Assembly (NCBI RefSeq): GCF_041734735.1
Contig: NC_134884.1
Span: 26,849,249 to 26,913,248 of the forward strand
Direction: 5' to 3'
Source: Babylonia areolata
Lineage: Eukaryota > Mollusca > Gastropoda > Neogastropoda > Buccinidae
DNA: 64,000 nt
Position 1 is the stretch's first letter. The number at the start of each line of letters is the position of its first letter. This document shows, one piece after another, positions 10,901 to 28,400 of the stretch. The notes under the pieces were generated by a model. That model ran no database searches, was not told the origin of the DNA, and saw only the letters and a list, made by a program, of their open reading frames with translations. The position numbers were made by a program, and so were the translations under genes.

Positions 10901-11037
10901 TGTATTTGACTGTGCTTTCATATCTGTGAAACTGCATGTTTGGCGCATATCTGTTATGCATGTGTGGGTGTATGTGTGAATGTGTGTCTTCATGTTTTAC
11001 ATTTATTTGCCGAGTATTTATCATCATTGTTGTCTTA

Positions 11038-11295
11038 TTTATTTACTTATTTATTTATTGATTATTATTATTATTACTACCTTTTTCATATTATAATTAT
11101 TATTTATTTATTTATCTATTTATTTACTTATTTATGTACGCTTATCTAGTATTTATCAACCTTTTTTTCTCAAGGCCTGACTAAGCGCATTGGGCTACGC
11201 CGCTGGTCAGGCATCTGCTTGGCAGATGTGGTGTAGCGTATATGGATTTGACCGAACGCAGTGACGCCTCCTTAAGCTACTGAAACTGAAACTGT
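11038..11295 (-). mobile_element. Compact SINE, family 5, with long TTTA tract at its tail side
   Basis: The element body is at 11161-11295 (CTCAAGGCCTGACTAAGCGC ... GCCTCCTTAAGCTACTGAAACTGAAACTG on plus, shown in pieces). The TTTA/ATT-rich tract from 11038 to 11160 abuts it and is best read as the expanded A-rich tail of the minus-sense retroposon. This is one of the cleanest copies of the family. Confidence 0.75.
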
Positions 11296-11323
11296 CAGTA
11301 CTGAGGTCGCGTATGGTGTCATT

Positions 11324-11366
<43 letters not shown>

Positions 11367-11639
11367 CTCGCGCCAGAATTTGCATTCCTTTTTTAGTTCA
11401 TGACAATTTTATTAAAGACCCAGGTTATTCCAAAAATTCCGACTACAATCAATTCATTTAAATGACGAACTGGCTATAAATATTCACGACAGTCATTTAG
11501 TTCGTGCATTTATGTTCTTTTTGTTTTATACATCTCGAAGACAGCTCCACAAAAGTCGCATTTCATAAAGCTTAAAGGGGTGTGTTCTTTGTTTGCTACT
11601 ATCTCTGATTAAGTATCAAACTATTTATTAAATAAAAAG

Positions 11640-11819
11640 GTCGTATTTTAGCTCTCCAATGAACCCCAGTCGTCGTTCGTACTTTCGCCGGAAGATATCG
11701 TTCATGTTCCCATCATCCAATCAACTTGAAGTACACAGAAACCGGAACAACATTGTGGTGACATCCTGTCAAGAATATCTAGCAGTCGAATAGTGAACGC
11801 AGAAGAAAATTCCGACAAA
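11640..11819 (+). promoter_or_regulatory. Probable NEDD8 promoter and 5' untranslated region
   Basis: The segment before the NEDD8 start codon is less repetitive than its surroundings. It carries an ETS-type site CCGGAAG (11688-11694), a CCAAT box (11717-11721) and ACCGGAA near 11741. ETS and CCAAT sites without a clear TATA box fit a housekeeping promoter. No transcription start can be fixed from sequence alone. Confidence 0.4.
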
Positions 11820-17554
<5,735 letters not shown>

Positions 17555-19799
17555 CTCCTTGGCCATCACTTGTTTCTTCTCCCCCCCCCCCTGCCCCAAC
17601 CTTTTTTTTTCTTTTCTGTTCTCTTTTGTTGTTAACACTGTCTTGCTTTGCATTACCAAAATGCTGCCACCTGCAGAATGTGAAACATCTTTGCCAACAT
17701 TTTTACTATGGCAGTAGAGCTTTTCTTTCTTTCTTTTTTTTTTTTTTTTTTTTTTTTCAGTACAGTTCAGCCAAAATGATTGAAACGTCAGATGATGAAA
17801 ATCCCAACCCCCTTAAAAAGAAAAATCCCCCCCTCCTTTTTTTTTTTTTTTTTGGTTTTTTTTTTTGTTTTGTTTTGTTTTTTGTTTAGAAATTCTGTTA
17901 GTAGATCTATGATCATCTGTTACTGCTTGCATGAGAAAGTGTTGTTTTTTGTTGTTTTTTTAGTGCAGTACTTGTGATTGCTGTTGATGAGTGGAATTTA
18001 AATCGGACTTGTCATCAAGGCTTTTGTGGAGCCTAGTCAGTGCTGCAACATCAGTTTTGTTTTGTAAATGTTAAGTTTTTACTTTTCCCACCCCTCCCTA
18101 GCACTGGAAGAGAATCTTTATCATGCATTTGAAATGCTGAGTATAAGATACTCATTATGTCTTCTTCCTAGATATATGCTGATATGGAGAAATATAAATT
18201 AAGGAAGTCTTTTGTTTTGCTGCCTCTGTAACCAGGTTCTTCTAACCAGTTTTGTGTAAGTCTGGTCCGGTCTTGTGTGTTCTGAAGCTGGTATCCTGAG
18301 GAAGAGATACTCCGGGCCTTTTTACCTGGGACATGTTGGGATGTGCTCTCACGTTGTCAGCAGCAGAAGCATCACAAGCTAATTTGTACACGCAACAAGA
18401 GAGCAAACTTTGGAACTGTCATGTGAAGGCGCTTGAATGATTCTGGCAGACCACGAATAGAATTTGATGGTAGAAAATGGTCCAGCTCAATTTAGCACTG
18501 CAAGAGAAGTACATGAAAGTCGGATGTAAAACCACAAGATTTAACACTAAGCACTCATTAAAAATTAGACAGGTTCAGTCACATGACTTTGTCTTACTTG
18601 TAGGGATTTTGATTATGAAGGATAAGTTAAAAGTTATGTTCAGACAACAATGTTTTATTCAATGTAATATTTTGTGTCGTAAGATTTTGTGCACTATGTT
18701 CAAACATGATGTTCAATTAAATTTCAGAAAAACTTCCATAGTGCATTTAGTGTTTATGGCATGGTTTTGTGTTTGTTTCTGAAAAAAGCGTAGATGCTGT
18801 GTGTGTGTGTGTTCGGGCGCGCACGTGATTGAAATAAGATGTGTGTGTGTGTGAGCTATTAAGACCGCTCATGACTGACTCCAGTTCATTAAAAACATGA
18901 CAAAAGAAATATGTTCCATTGTCACAACTGGTTATCATAAAATTAAGAAGGGGCTGCTATAAGTTGTAATAATGAAAACTTGTATCTGCACCATTTTGAC
19001 AAGGATATATTCAGTGAATGTGTGCATGAATGTACTCGTATGTACAACACGAGCCAACAAATATTAACGCACAAAAAACCCAACTAAAACAACTGTGTGA
19101 TAAATGTGCTCAGATAAATACAACACAAGCCTACACATATTTATCATCTATTTTAATGATATAAAAAATCACCACAGAGCATACAATGTGTGAAAATAAG
19201 TGCAGACACAATGCAGTCCACCAAATGAGATATGTCCAGGATTTCCAACAACCACAACATTTACAGATCAACTGTATGATGGCTAGGTACCAGTGTGCTA
19301 AGAATTAATAGCCTGACTAAATACTGAAAATAACCCAAACACATACACTATCAGCTGTGAGAATGAACTCCCAGAAAAGGATTTGATTCTCAAGAGTCCA
19401 GGCTCAGTGAGATTATGCATACTAATAAAATCGAGCCACATAATTAATCTCTTACTTGGAATCGATCCATACAGACCTTTCTAACACAGGTATCCTTGAG
19501 TTGCTGCACATTATCCTGCACTAGCCATGATCATGCACCAGCTATTCCTGAGCAGTTTTTATTGTTAAGCATATTCGTAATGTTTTTGCTCATATAAAAT
19601 AGACAAAAATGACATTTTCCAATACCCCTTCTTACCAGATACTTTTTGGTTTACCTTTTTTTTTATAATGAAATATATTGGCATATACGCAAAATGCATC
19701 CAGCCACAGAAAAAAAATATTGAGCTGCATACATCTTGAAGCCTGATGAAGTCATGAGAATGGTGCAAGGAAAACAATTTTTGTCTGGCTATCTAACTG

Positions 19800-19935
19800 A
19801 CAGTTTCAGGTTCTCAATGAGGCGTCGCTACCTTTGGACAAATTTATATATACTACACATCTGCTGGGCAGATGCCTGACAGCAGCATGACCCAACGCGC
19901 TTAGGCCTTGAGTGCATGCTTATATATTTGTGCAC
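19800..19935 (+). mobile_element. Compact SINE, family 5, plus sense
   Basis: CAGTTTCAGGTTCTCAATGAGG, ACATCTGCTGGGCAGATGCC and ACCCAACGCGCTTAGGCCTT (in pieces) follow in the order opposite to the copies at 9450 and 11161. It abuts the 3' end of the SINE at 19935-20195, suggesting nested or adjacent insertion. Confidence 0.65.
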
Positions 19936-20195
19936 CTATCAAAGTGGATTACGTTTTTCATAATTTGGCCAGAGGACAACACTCTTGTTGCCATGGGTTC
20001 TTTTTCTAATTTCAGTGCGCCAAGTGCGTGCTGCATGCAGGATCTGTTTATTGTCTCATCCGACATCCGAGACGCTTAGTTTGATTTTACAGACAAACTT
20101 GGGAGAAAGGGCAAGAGCTTGATTCAAACCCACACCCTCACAGACTCTCTGTATTGGCAGCTGAGTGTCTTCATCATTCTGCCATCTTTGTCCTT
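19935..20195 (-). mobile_element. tRNA-headed SINE, family 3, sharing the family 2 centre
   Basis: Read on minus, the head runs from about 20190 with TGGCAGAATGATGAAGACAC and a B box GGGTTTGAATC. This is a different tRNA-like head from that at 16862. It is followed by CCCATGGCAACAAGAGTGTT and TGTCCTCTGGCC, then AATCCACTTTGATAGG, which is the same central domain as in family 2. Confidence 0.7.
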
Positions 20196-20726
20196 AAATG
20201 ACACAACTACCGGTAATGCAAAGATGAATGATAATTTTTTTTTTTTTTAAACTCTTGCAGTCTGGTGTCATAATCCTCACATCTATCAGAAAAAAAATGT
20301 GGTAGGTTCAAAGGCCATCACTCATGCATTTGGTAGCAAACACTGCATGTTGTGACTTGGCAGCAGTGCATGTTCTCTGGTGTGTGGCCTCCTGGCAACA
20401 GTAACAATAGTTACGTGTGGACTGCCAGCACTGAGACTGCGGCAAACCCAGTAATAGCTGTGTTTGGGGGACTCAGCATGAGCGTCATGGGAGTAATGCC
20501 ACTGAAATGATGCAGATGATGGCGTAGCCAAAAATAAAATTAAAAAATCACCAAGTTCCTTATGGAAGACCTGAAGAAAAGTGGATCTCTCTGGAGATGA
20601 TTAGAAGAACAGGAACATCCAATGTAACACTGGAGATGCCAACAGTCGTTCACAGCCAGAGGAACAGTGAATTTATATTCACTGTGTTGAGGGCTCGGCA
20701 TAGGAAGGCGAGAGTGCAATCCTCCT

Positions 20727-20900
20727 CTTCTGCCACTTTTATAAACCTTCCCCGACCGAAGTCATGTACCCATTTGCACCTGGAGTGAGGAAAATCAGGA
20801 GTAAAATGCCTTTCCCAAGGAGACAACATCACATGATCAGGCCTAACCCTGTTCACTGGTGAACACCTAACTGATTCTGCCACAGCATCCCCTCTCTCTC
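20727..20900 (-). mobile_element. tRNA-related SINE, family 4, old copy
   Basis: On minus, GATGCTGTGGCAGAATCAGT leads a decayed tRNA-like head. It is followed by CCTTGGGAAAGGCATTTTAC, GATTTTCCTCACTCCAGGTG and CAAATGGGTACATGACTTCGG, landmarks shared in part with the copy at 33735-33932. Confidence 0.6.
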
Positions 20901-21822
20901 ATGGATTTTCATTTTCTACCAACCGAGCTGGATCCTTTGACACAAACATGTCAACATCACTCCTTGGAATGAGCTGGTAGAAGAGTTTAACTAAGATGCT
21001 GAGATGGTGAGAATAAAGATGGATTTGCAAGAGATCTCCCTTGGATACAAAAGGATCCCATAGAAAAACAATTTTAAAAAATTTGTATACATACACAAAG
21101 ATATCTTTGATAATGTCTTTCATGTAATCCATTTTGGTCCTCTCAGCTGTCTGATTTCAAGTCACTCCACCTACCCATTTGATCTTGTCTGTTGTGCAGA
21201 AATACCAACTATAAGTAACAGCACACATCTGGCACAAAAAGACAAAATATTTAATCCTGCAACACACCATATTAACATAGTGTGTTACCAACCTGATATA
21301 ACTACATGAAAAATCATATTTAATCTGCAAAACGGACGGTTTCAGTTAAAAACATGAAGAATCATACTTTATGTGAGTTTCAGTTGCAAAATATTCGATC
21401 CACTTTACACCGCATAAACTTAGTGTGATACCAGTTTGATAAAATGACATGAAAATACATACTTTATCTGCAAAACTGACAGTTTCAGTTACATCAGTCA
21501 AGGATAACCACTTGCAGAGCAAACTGCTTCTGAACATTTCCTTCGGAACTCTGTAGAACAGACTGAAGATTGACACACGAAAATAACACTTTAATGTTTT
21601 GCCGATCTTTTTCTGACAGTTTCACTACTTTGATCAAAAGTCTGTTTGTTAACTGAACCAGCACACACACAAACAGGAATCCCTGCCATCTATCAATGCA
21701 GTGAACATGACATGATGAACACATTTCAGCCACCTGATTCACAATGTCCACTCACAGCAAGAAAGAACTAAAGTTTTCATTTTGTTTTGTGCATGAACAT
21801 TTAATTAAGAGAGGGGTGGCAG

Positions 21823-22210
21823 GTGCAGTGGCTTAATGGTTACAGTGCTGGATTCTTTCTTTCCAACAACTTTCCTGAGATTGATCCCCTGGTTTTGGTG
21901 CACCTTGTGGGTTAATAAGGGTGAATATTTTTTCCAATCTCCCCATTATTATTGTCCCCTGTGCAGACCTGCTAGTGTCTGAACTCCCTTTGTGTGTATA
22001 CGCTTACAGAAGATTAAAAACACATGTTAAAAATCCTGTAATCCATGTCAGGATTCGCTGGGTTATGAAACAAGAGTACACCCAGCGTGCACATCTGAAA
22101 ACGGAGTATGGCTGTCTATACAGTGGGGTAAAAACAGTCATACACAGGAAAGCCAACATAATTAAATGTGGGAGTTGCATGCAGCCCATGAACATGGAAG
22201 AAGAAGAGGG
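21823..22210 (+). mobile_element. tRNA-derived SINE, family 1, old copy
   Basis: The head is badly decayed (GTGGCTTAATGGTTACAGTG, then GATTGATCC). The body is clear: GTGCAGACCTGCTAGTGTCT, GTAATCCATGTCAGGATTCG, AACGGAGTATGGCTGTCTAT and a (GAA)n tail. It is more diverged than the copy at 2236, so older. Confidence 0.75.
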
Positions 22211-23662
22211 GGATGTGGTTATGGGAGAATATGGCAAGGGCTCATAATCCACCAAGATCTTACTGGCGTCCTGGGTCAATGTCGTATGAATGAGAGGGCC
22301 AACAGCAAAACTGCTTTTTCAAGTCAGCAACCCCAGGGAAGAAATGTGACTAATCAAACATTTACCACATCACACTACAAATACAGCTATTTATTCTTTT
22401 TTTCTTTTCTTTTTTTTATATTTAAAGTAACTTCTACCATGTCATTGTATGAGCAAAATGGCCATTGAATTGTTCACACTGTTTCTTGTATGGAAGACAA
22501 AGTAATCTGATCAGATTTCTAATACAAAAAAACAAACAAAAAAACAAAAAACAAAAAAACACAAAAAAAAACCCCAACAAATTGGACACACAGTAACTAC
22601 TTTCACAAAACAGAAATTGGGCACAAAATGCATTTGTAAGAGGGAAAACTGGACAAGCATGGCACCATGATAATAATGAAGTTGAGCTCCTTATGTCTTG
22701 TCTTTTTTTCTGCCTGTAACACTTGCATACAGATTCCTAATGAACCCTCCCTGCAATAATCTACTGACAATTCTTGGAATCTTGGAAGATTTAATTTTTG
22801 AAAATCAGTTATACCCTACAAACGTATGATGATAAGTGCTCCCAACCCTTGTTTCTCTTTTTGTCCAAAGACATTGTAGTCTCATGGACATCACTGACAA
22901 CTGACATGTACTCATTTTGTTCTTTTAGCGTACCTTTTGTTTTACAACGACTGCAGGTTGGCTGTTCACACGTTGTGGGCAGTGAACAGTGAATGAACAG
23001 TTCCTAGTCACTTTGTCAATGTACTGTTTCACTGAAGATAAAAACCATGGCACTGATCTTTTTCTTCTTTTCCCTGAGGATGTTAGTTTTTCTCTCCTGG
23101 ATTCAAAATGTCGTGACAACAGGGTTTGGAAGTTGCATTTTATCATCAAAGTAGTTCATACAGTTTTCAAAAAAATGTTTTTTTAAACCCACAAAGACTG
23201 AACAGTATTGTTTCACATGTTTGATAGTAAAAAAAACAACAAAACCCAACAACCCAACAACAACATATCAGTAACAGTGTAAGTATCAAATTATATATTC
23301 CTAAAAGAACAAAGCCTCCAGAGTAGCTTATCATTCATTCTTTCCAAAAATTATGTTTTCTATCTTGACAGCTCTCACCGGTAAAACCATCTAAATGCTT
23401 TCAAACAAAAGTTGACAGCTTTGCATTTCCACTTCTCTCTCTCTCTTTTTTTTTTTTTTTTTGCTTAGGTAAAGTATATTACTCTGACAATAAAAAAAAG
23501 AAAAGAAAAATATAATGAAAAATGAACTTTATATGAAACAAAAATCGACAATTTCTTCCTCTCCCGAGATTATCAACATTTCCAAAAACATTACATCAAA
23601 GAAATGATGATATCAAAAACTAAAACAACAACATCAACAAAAATCAAAAAAAAAACAAAGAG

Positions 23663-25424
23663 TTAATACTGAATCAGGGAATGAAGAAGTTTGTCCACTT
23701 TGTCTCGACCCTTCAGGTCAGTCAGTTCGATGACGACCAGGCACTCTGCCACTTCTGCACTGACCTTGCCCATCAGCTCCACAGCAGCTTTCATGGTACC
23801 TGCAAACACACGCACAACACACGTCCACTCACTTATTTATCTATCTTATCACTGTTTTCATGTCATTGTCTATTATAGGTCTACTCACTTATTCATCTAT
23901 CATAGTTTTCATGTCATCATTCATTATGTTGTCCACTCACTTATCTATTTATTTTATCATTGCTTTCGTGTCATTGCTTATTATATTGTTCATTGTTGTT
24001 CATATACTGGTCCACTACCTATCTATTCTATCATCGTTTTTTTGCTGTCATTGTTTAGTATACTGTTCATTCTTGTTCATATACTGGTCCACTCACTTAT
24101 TAGTTATCTTATTATTGTTTTTTGATGTCATTGTTTATTATGTTGTTCATCGGGGTTTTTTTTATATACTGGTACACTCACTTATAGACCTATTTTATCA
24201 TTGTTTTTTTATGTCATTGTTTATTGTGTTCTTCTTTTTTGTTCAAGTACTGGTCCACTCTTTTTATTATTTTTTTTTTTTCATGTCACTGTTTATTAAA
24301 TCATTTGCTCTTGTTCAAATACTGCCCGAACTCGAGCCCTTTCCCACGACTGCCAGAAATGGAGACCAAGCCAGGTTACGGGAACAGAGACAGTTGGTGA
24401 CATGTTCAGCAGTGCAGTGCACACCCCAACGACCAAGCCAGGTTACGGAGACAAGAGACAGTGACAGCGACAGGAGGCAGTTGGTGACATGTTCAGCAGT
24501 GCAGTGCACGACCCAATGACCAAGCCAGGTTACAGGACCAGAGACAGTTGGTGACATGTTCAGCAGTGCAGTGCATGACCCAACGACCAAGCCAGGTTAC
24601 AGAGACAAGAGACAGTGACGGTGTTCAGCAGTGCAGTGCACATTCCAACGACCAAGCCAGGTTATGGAGACCAGAGACAGTGACAGTGACAGGAGACAGT
24701 TGGTGACATGTTCAGCAGTGCAGTGCACACCCCAACGACCAAGCCAGGTTACGGAGACAAGAGACAGTGACAGCGACAGGAGGCAGTTGGTGACATGTTC
24801 AGCAGTGCAGTGCACGACCCAATGACCAAGCCAGGTTACGAAGACAAGAGACAGTGACGGTGTTCAGCAGCGCAGTGCACATTCCAACGACCAAGCCAGG
24901 TTATGGAGACCAGAGACAGTGACAGTGATAGGAGACAGTTGGTGACACGTTCAGCAGTGCAGTGCATGACCCAACAACCAAGCCAGGTTACGGAACCAGA
25001 GACAGTTGGTGACACGTTCAGCAGTGCAGTGCATGACCCAACGACCAAGCCAGGTTACGGAACCAGAGACAGTTGGTGACATGTTCAGCAGTGCAGTGCA
25101 TGACCCAACGACCAAGCCAGGTTATGGGAACAGAGACAGTGACAGTGACAGGAGACAGTTGGTGACATGTTCAGCAGTGCAGTGCACACCCCAATGACCA
25201 AGCCAGGTTACGGAGACAAGAGACAGTGACAGTGACAGGAGACAGCTGGTGACATGTTCAGCAGTGCAGTGCACACCCCAACAGCCATGCCAGGTTACGG
25301 AGACCAGAGACAGTGACAGTGACTGTTCGTTATAGCCCAGCCGACCATGCAACACTGTCAGAATTGATTGCGTTGAACCTGATAAACACACACACACACA
25401 CACACACAGCTACTACTATTAGTA

Positions 25425-25472
<48 letters not shown>

Positions 25473-28400
25473 CTATAAAAGAAAATTGGGGCACAAACAC
25501 AACCATATCCATGCACAAGAACTCAGGACACTAATGCCTCTGAAGTTGACCCTTTCACTTTCATTTCTGCCAGTGTATTAAAAAAAACAACAACAAACAA
25601 ACAAACAAAAAACAGAAAGAAAGAAATTTACCCAAACTATATCTGTAACACAAACAATTATACATAACAGGCTCACAACCTCCCCCCCTCCCCAAACCAA
25701 AACAAACAAAAAAATGCCATTGGGCAACTCACATGTTGTGGGTAAAACTTTGCAATTATAATGTGCAGAAAAAGGCCAGAACCCCCCACCCCCCCATGCC
25801 CCCCACAAAAACATCAATGCTTTCTAGAAGAAAATATAATAGAAGAATGGACCAGCAAAGCATAAGGCATGAAAAAGAAAAAGTGATAGAATGAAAAGGG
25901 AAAGGCCACAAAATTATATTGAAAGAGTCCCTGGTGCAACCACTCAGCATGACCACATGTCCATTCACACATTAATCTTTACAGATCACACCTGAAATTC
26001 CAGTCACACAGTTATCCTTTAACCAGTTACACTATTACCTTTTACAGACTACACCTAAAACTTCAGCCAAACAATCATCTTTTGCAGATCATATCTGAAA
26101 TTCCACTCACACAATTATCACTGCACTAATTACAGATCATATCTGAAACTTCTGTTACACAATTACCTTTTCAGATCATGACAAAAACTTCAGCTACACA
26201 ATTATCTTTTGCAGATTATACATAAATTCCACCCACACAATTACACAATTATCTTTACAGATCAGACCTGAAATTCCATGCATACAATTATCTTTATATT
26301 AATAATAGATCATACATGAAACTTCAGTCACACTATAATATCTTTTGGAGATGATACCTGAAATTCCACTCATATGATCATATTTACAGATCATACCATA
26401 AACCTTAGTCACACTATTATCTTTTACAAACCTTACCTAAAACAAACACCAGAACTACCAAAACAAACACAACAAATATCTTGGTAAACATAATCATATT
26501 TGTATGCACAATCTCATTCACTCTGACATTAACATTATCAGATATCCATCTTTGGGTTCACTTTTTTTTTCTTTTTTTTTTTTTTTACCAGCTGTATTTT
26601 TGGAGTTTTCATACTGATTGACTGACTGTCTGTCTGTCTGTCCGTCTGTCTGTCTGTCTGCCTGTTGGTCGGATGGTCTGTCGGTCTGTATTTCTTATAT
26701 CCACAATCCAGAAACAAATTTGAAAAATAAAAATAAAATAAAAAGAAGAAAAAAAGCTTATTTGTTTGTATGTTTCTTCATTTTCATCTTTTGTATCTAA
26801 TGAACACACAGACTCAGTTCAGCCTATGCCTTTTGTTGGCAATCGTAGATTTGCATCTACAGCTGTGTGTGTGGATGTTACAGTAATGTGGATGCAGTCT
26901 GCTTAATCAAGAAGTTAAAGTAAATCAGGACTGTCAAAATTCTTTGTATCTTCTTCTGCATGAGAATGTTTTTATCCAGTCATATAGGCATCCATATTGT
27001 GTTTAGGGGGGGGATGCTTGCTGGTATGTTCATTTTTCTACAACCCACCAAATGCTGTGGGATCTTTTAGTTTAATATGGATATCTTAATCTTGTGCATG
27101 TGTATACACACACTCTAGGGGGATTAAGGCACCAGCAGATCTGACACACATGTTGACCTGGAAGATCAACAACAAAAACAAAATCTCCACCCTTAACAAA
27201 CTAGGAACAGACACCAAGATCCAACTCCAGAGCTCAGATTGAAAATCTCTAACTATTTGGCTGTCCCACTTGTCATCTTTGTACAAAGACAGTGGTCACA
27301 TATGTGTGTATATCACTTTGTGGCAACACCTAAATAAATAAGCAACTCACCTCCTGTGGCTAGCAAATCATCCACAATCAATACACACTGTCCTGGTTTT
27401 ATCGCCTCTTTCTGAACCTCAAACTTGTCCTGCAGCAAAAGAAACCAGTACTGTGCATGAGGGGTAACAGATACCACTGGTAATAATAATATAAAGAATA
27501 GAAATAAAAGTTCTAAAAAAAAAGATAATAATAACAATAAAATAAAAATAATAACAATGGACATCTGTATGGCGCTTTTTTTTTTTCTTTTACCAGAAAT
27601 ACTGCTTGAAGCATTTTACATTTCGTACCCCCACCCCTCCTCCCCAACCATATCCCCCCCCCCCCCCCCCCACCACCTGCCCTTCCCCCCATACACCCCC
27701 ACCATCCCCAACAGAAGCACGTACCAGAATACACTCACTCAACATTGAAAACCACCAGCCCACCCATGACGCCCACATACCTGCAACACACACACACACA
27801 TGCATGGACACTCACAAGCACCCTGGAACAAACAAATGGCGAACGGCTTCCCCACAACAAAACACGCATTGAGAATCAGACCACACCAACACAAGCACTG
27901 AAGAGACCATGCATCTGGCAGGTTCAATCCAACTAATGGATTATATCATATACATGCTAGTAAGGAAAAATAGAAAGAGTAAACACATCACGAATCACAG
28001 TTTTGGTAGGTTTCCAGGGCACTATTGCTGGAGGGACACAGTGATGGTCTTCACTACTGGGAGGACCCTCACTCAGTCTGCTTCCGCAAAAATATCCGCA
28101 ACTGTCATCATTGAGAGGCTTAGTACTGGTAGCTGCAAGGTGCCCTGCTCGGGCTGAATCGCAACAGGCACTGCTGAGCATCACCAAAACGACCCAACAG
28201 CAGTTCAGGGTCTCCAAATATTGATATATGGATAGCTATCCCATTAAACTGCCATGCTGGAACTGTGGCAGATGAACCGACTAATGTTGTGCTGCAGGGT
28301 CATGTTATGATTTTTGCAGACTGATGTCAAGACAACTATCACTTTCAATTTCCAAATTTATAAAGATGACAAATGTCTCTTAGAGTTAGAGAGATCATAA

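Larger units (their letters stand above)
17555..23662. other. Convergent interval between NEDD8 and APRT: 3' UTR candidates and old repeats
   Basis: NEDD8 (+) and APRT (-) converge on this 6.1-kb interval, so it should contain both 3' untranslated regions and polyadenylation sites, none of which I can fix. It holds T-rich tracts (17732-17760, 17839-17880), SINE copies at 19800-19935, 19935-20195, 20727-20900 and 21823-22210, and otherwise AT-rich sequence. A minus-strand AATAAA (22390-22395) lies 1.27 kb after the APRT stop and is only a candidate. The short open frames have no coding signature. Confidence 0.5.

Noticed and set aside
24315-25403. Repeated open frames in both directions in APRT intron 3
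   Set aside because: They follow from the unit structure of the minisatellite and lie inside an intron; repeat units change frame between length classes.
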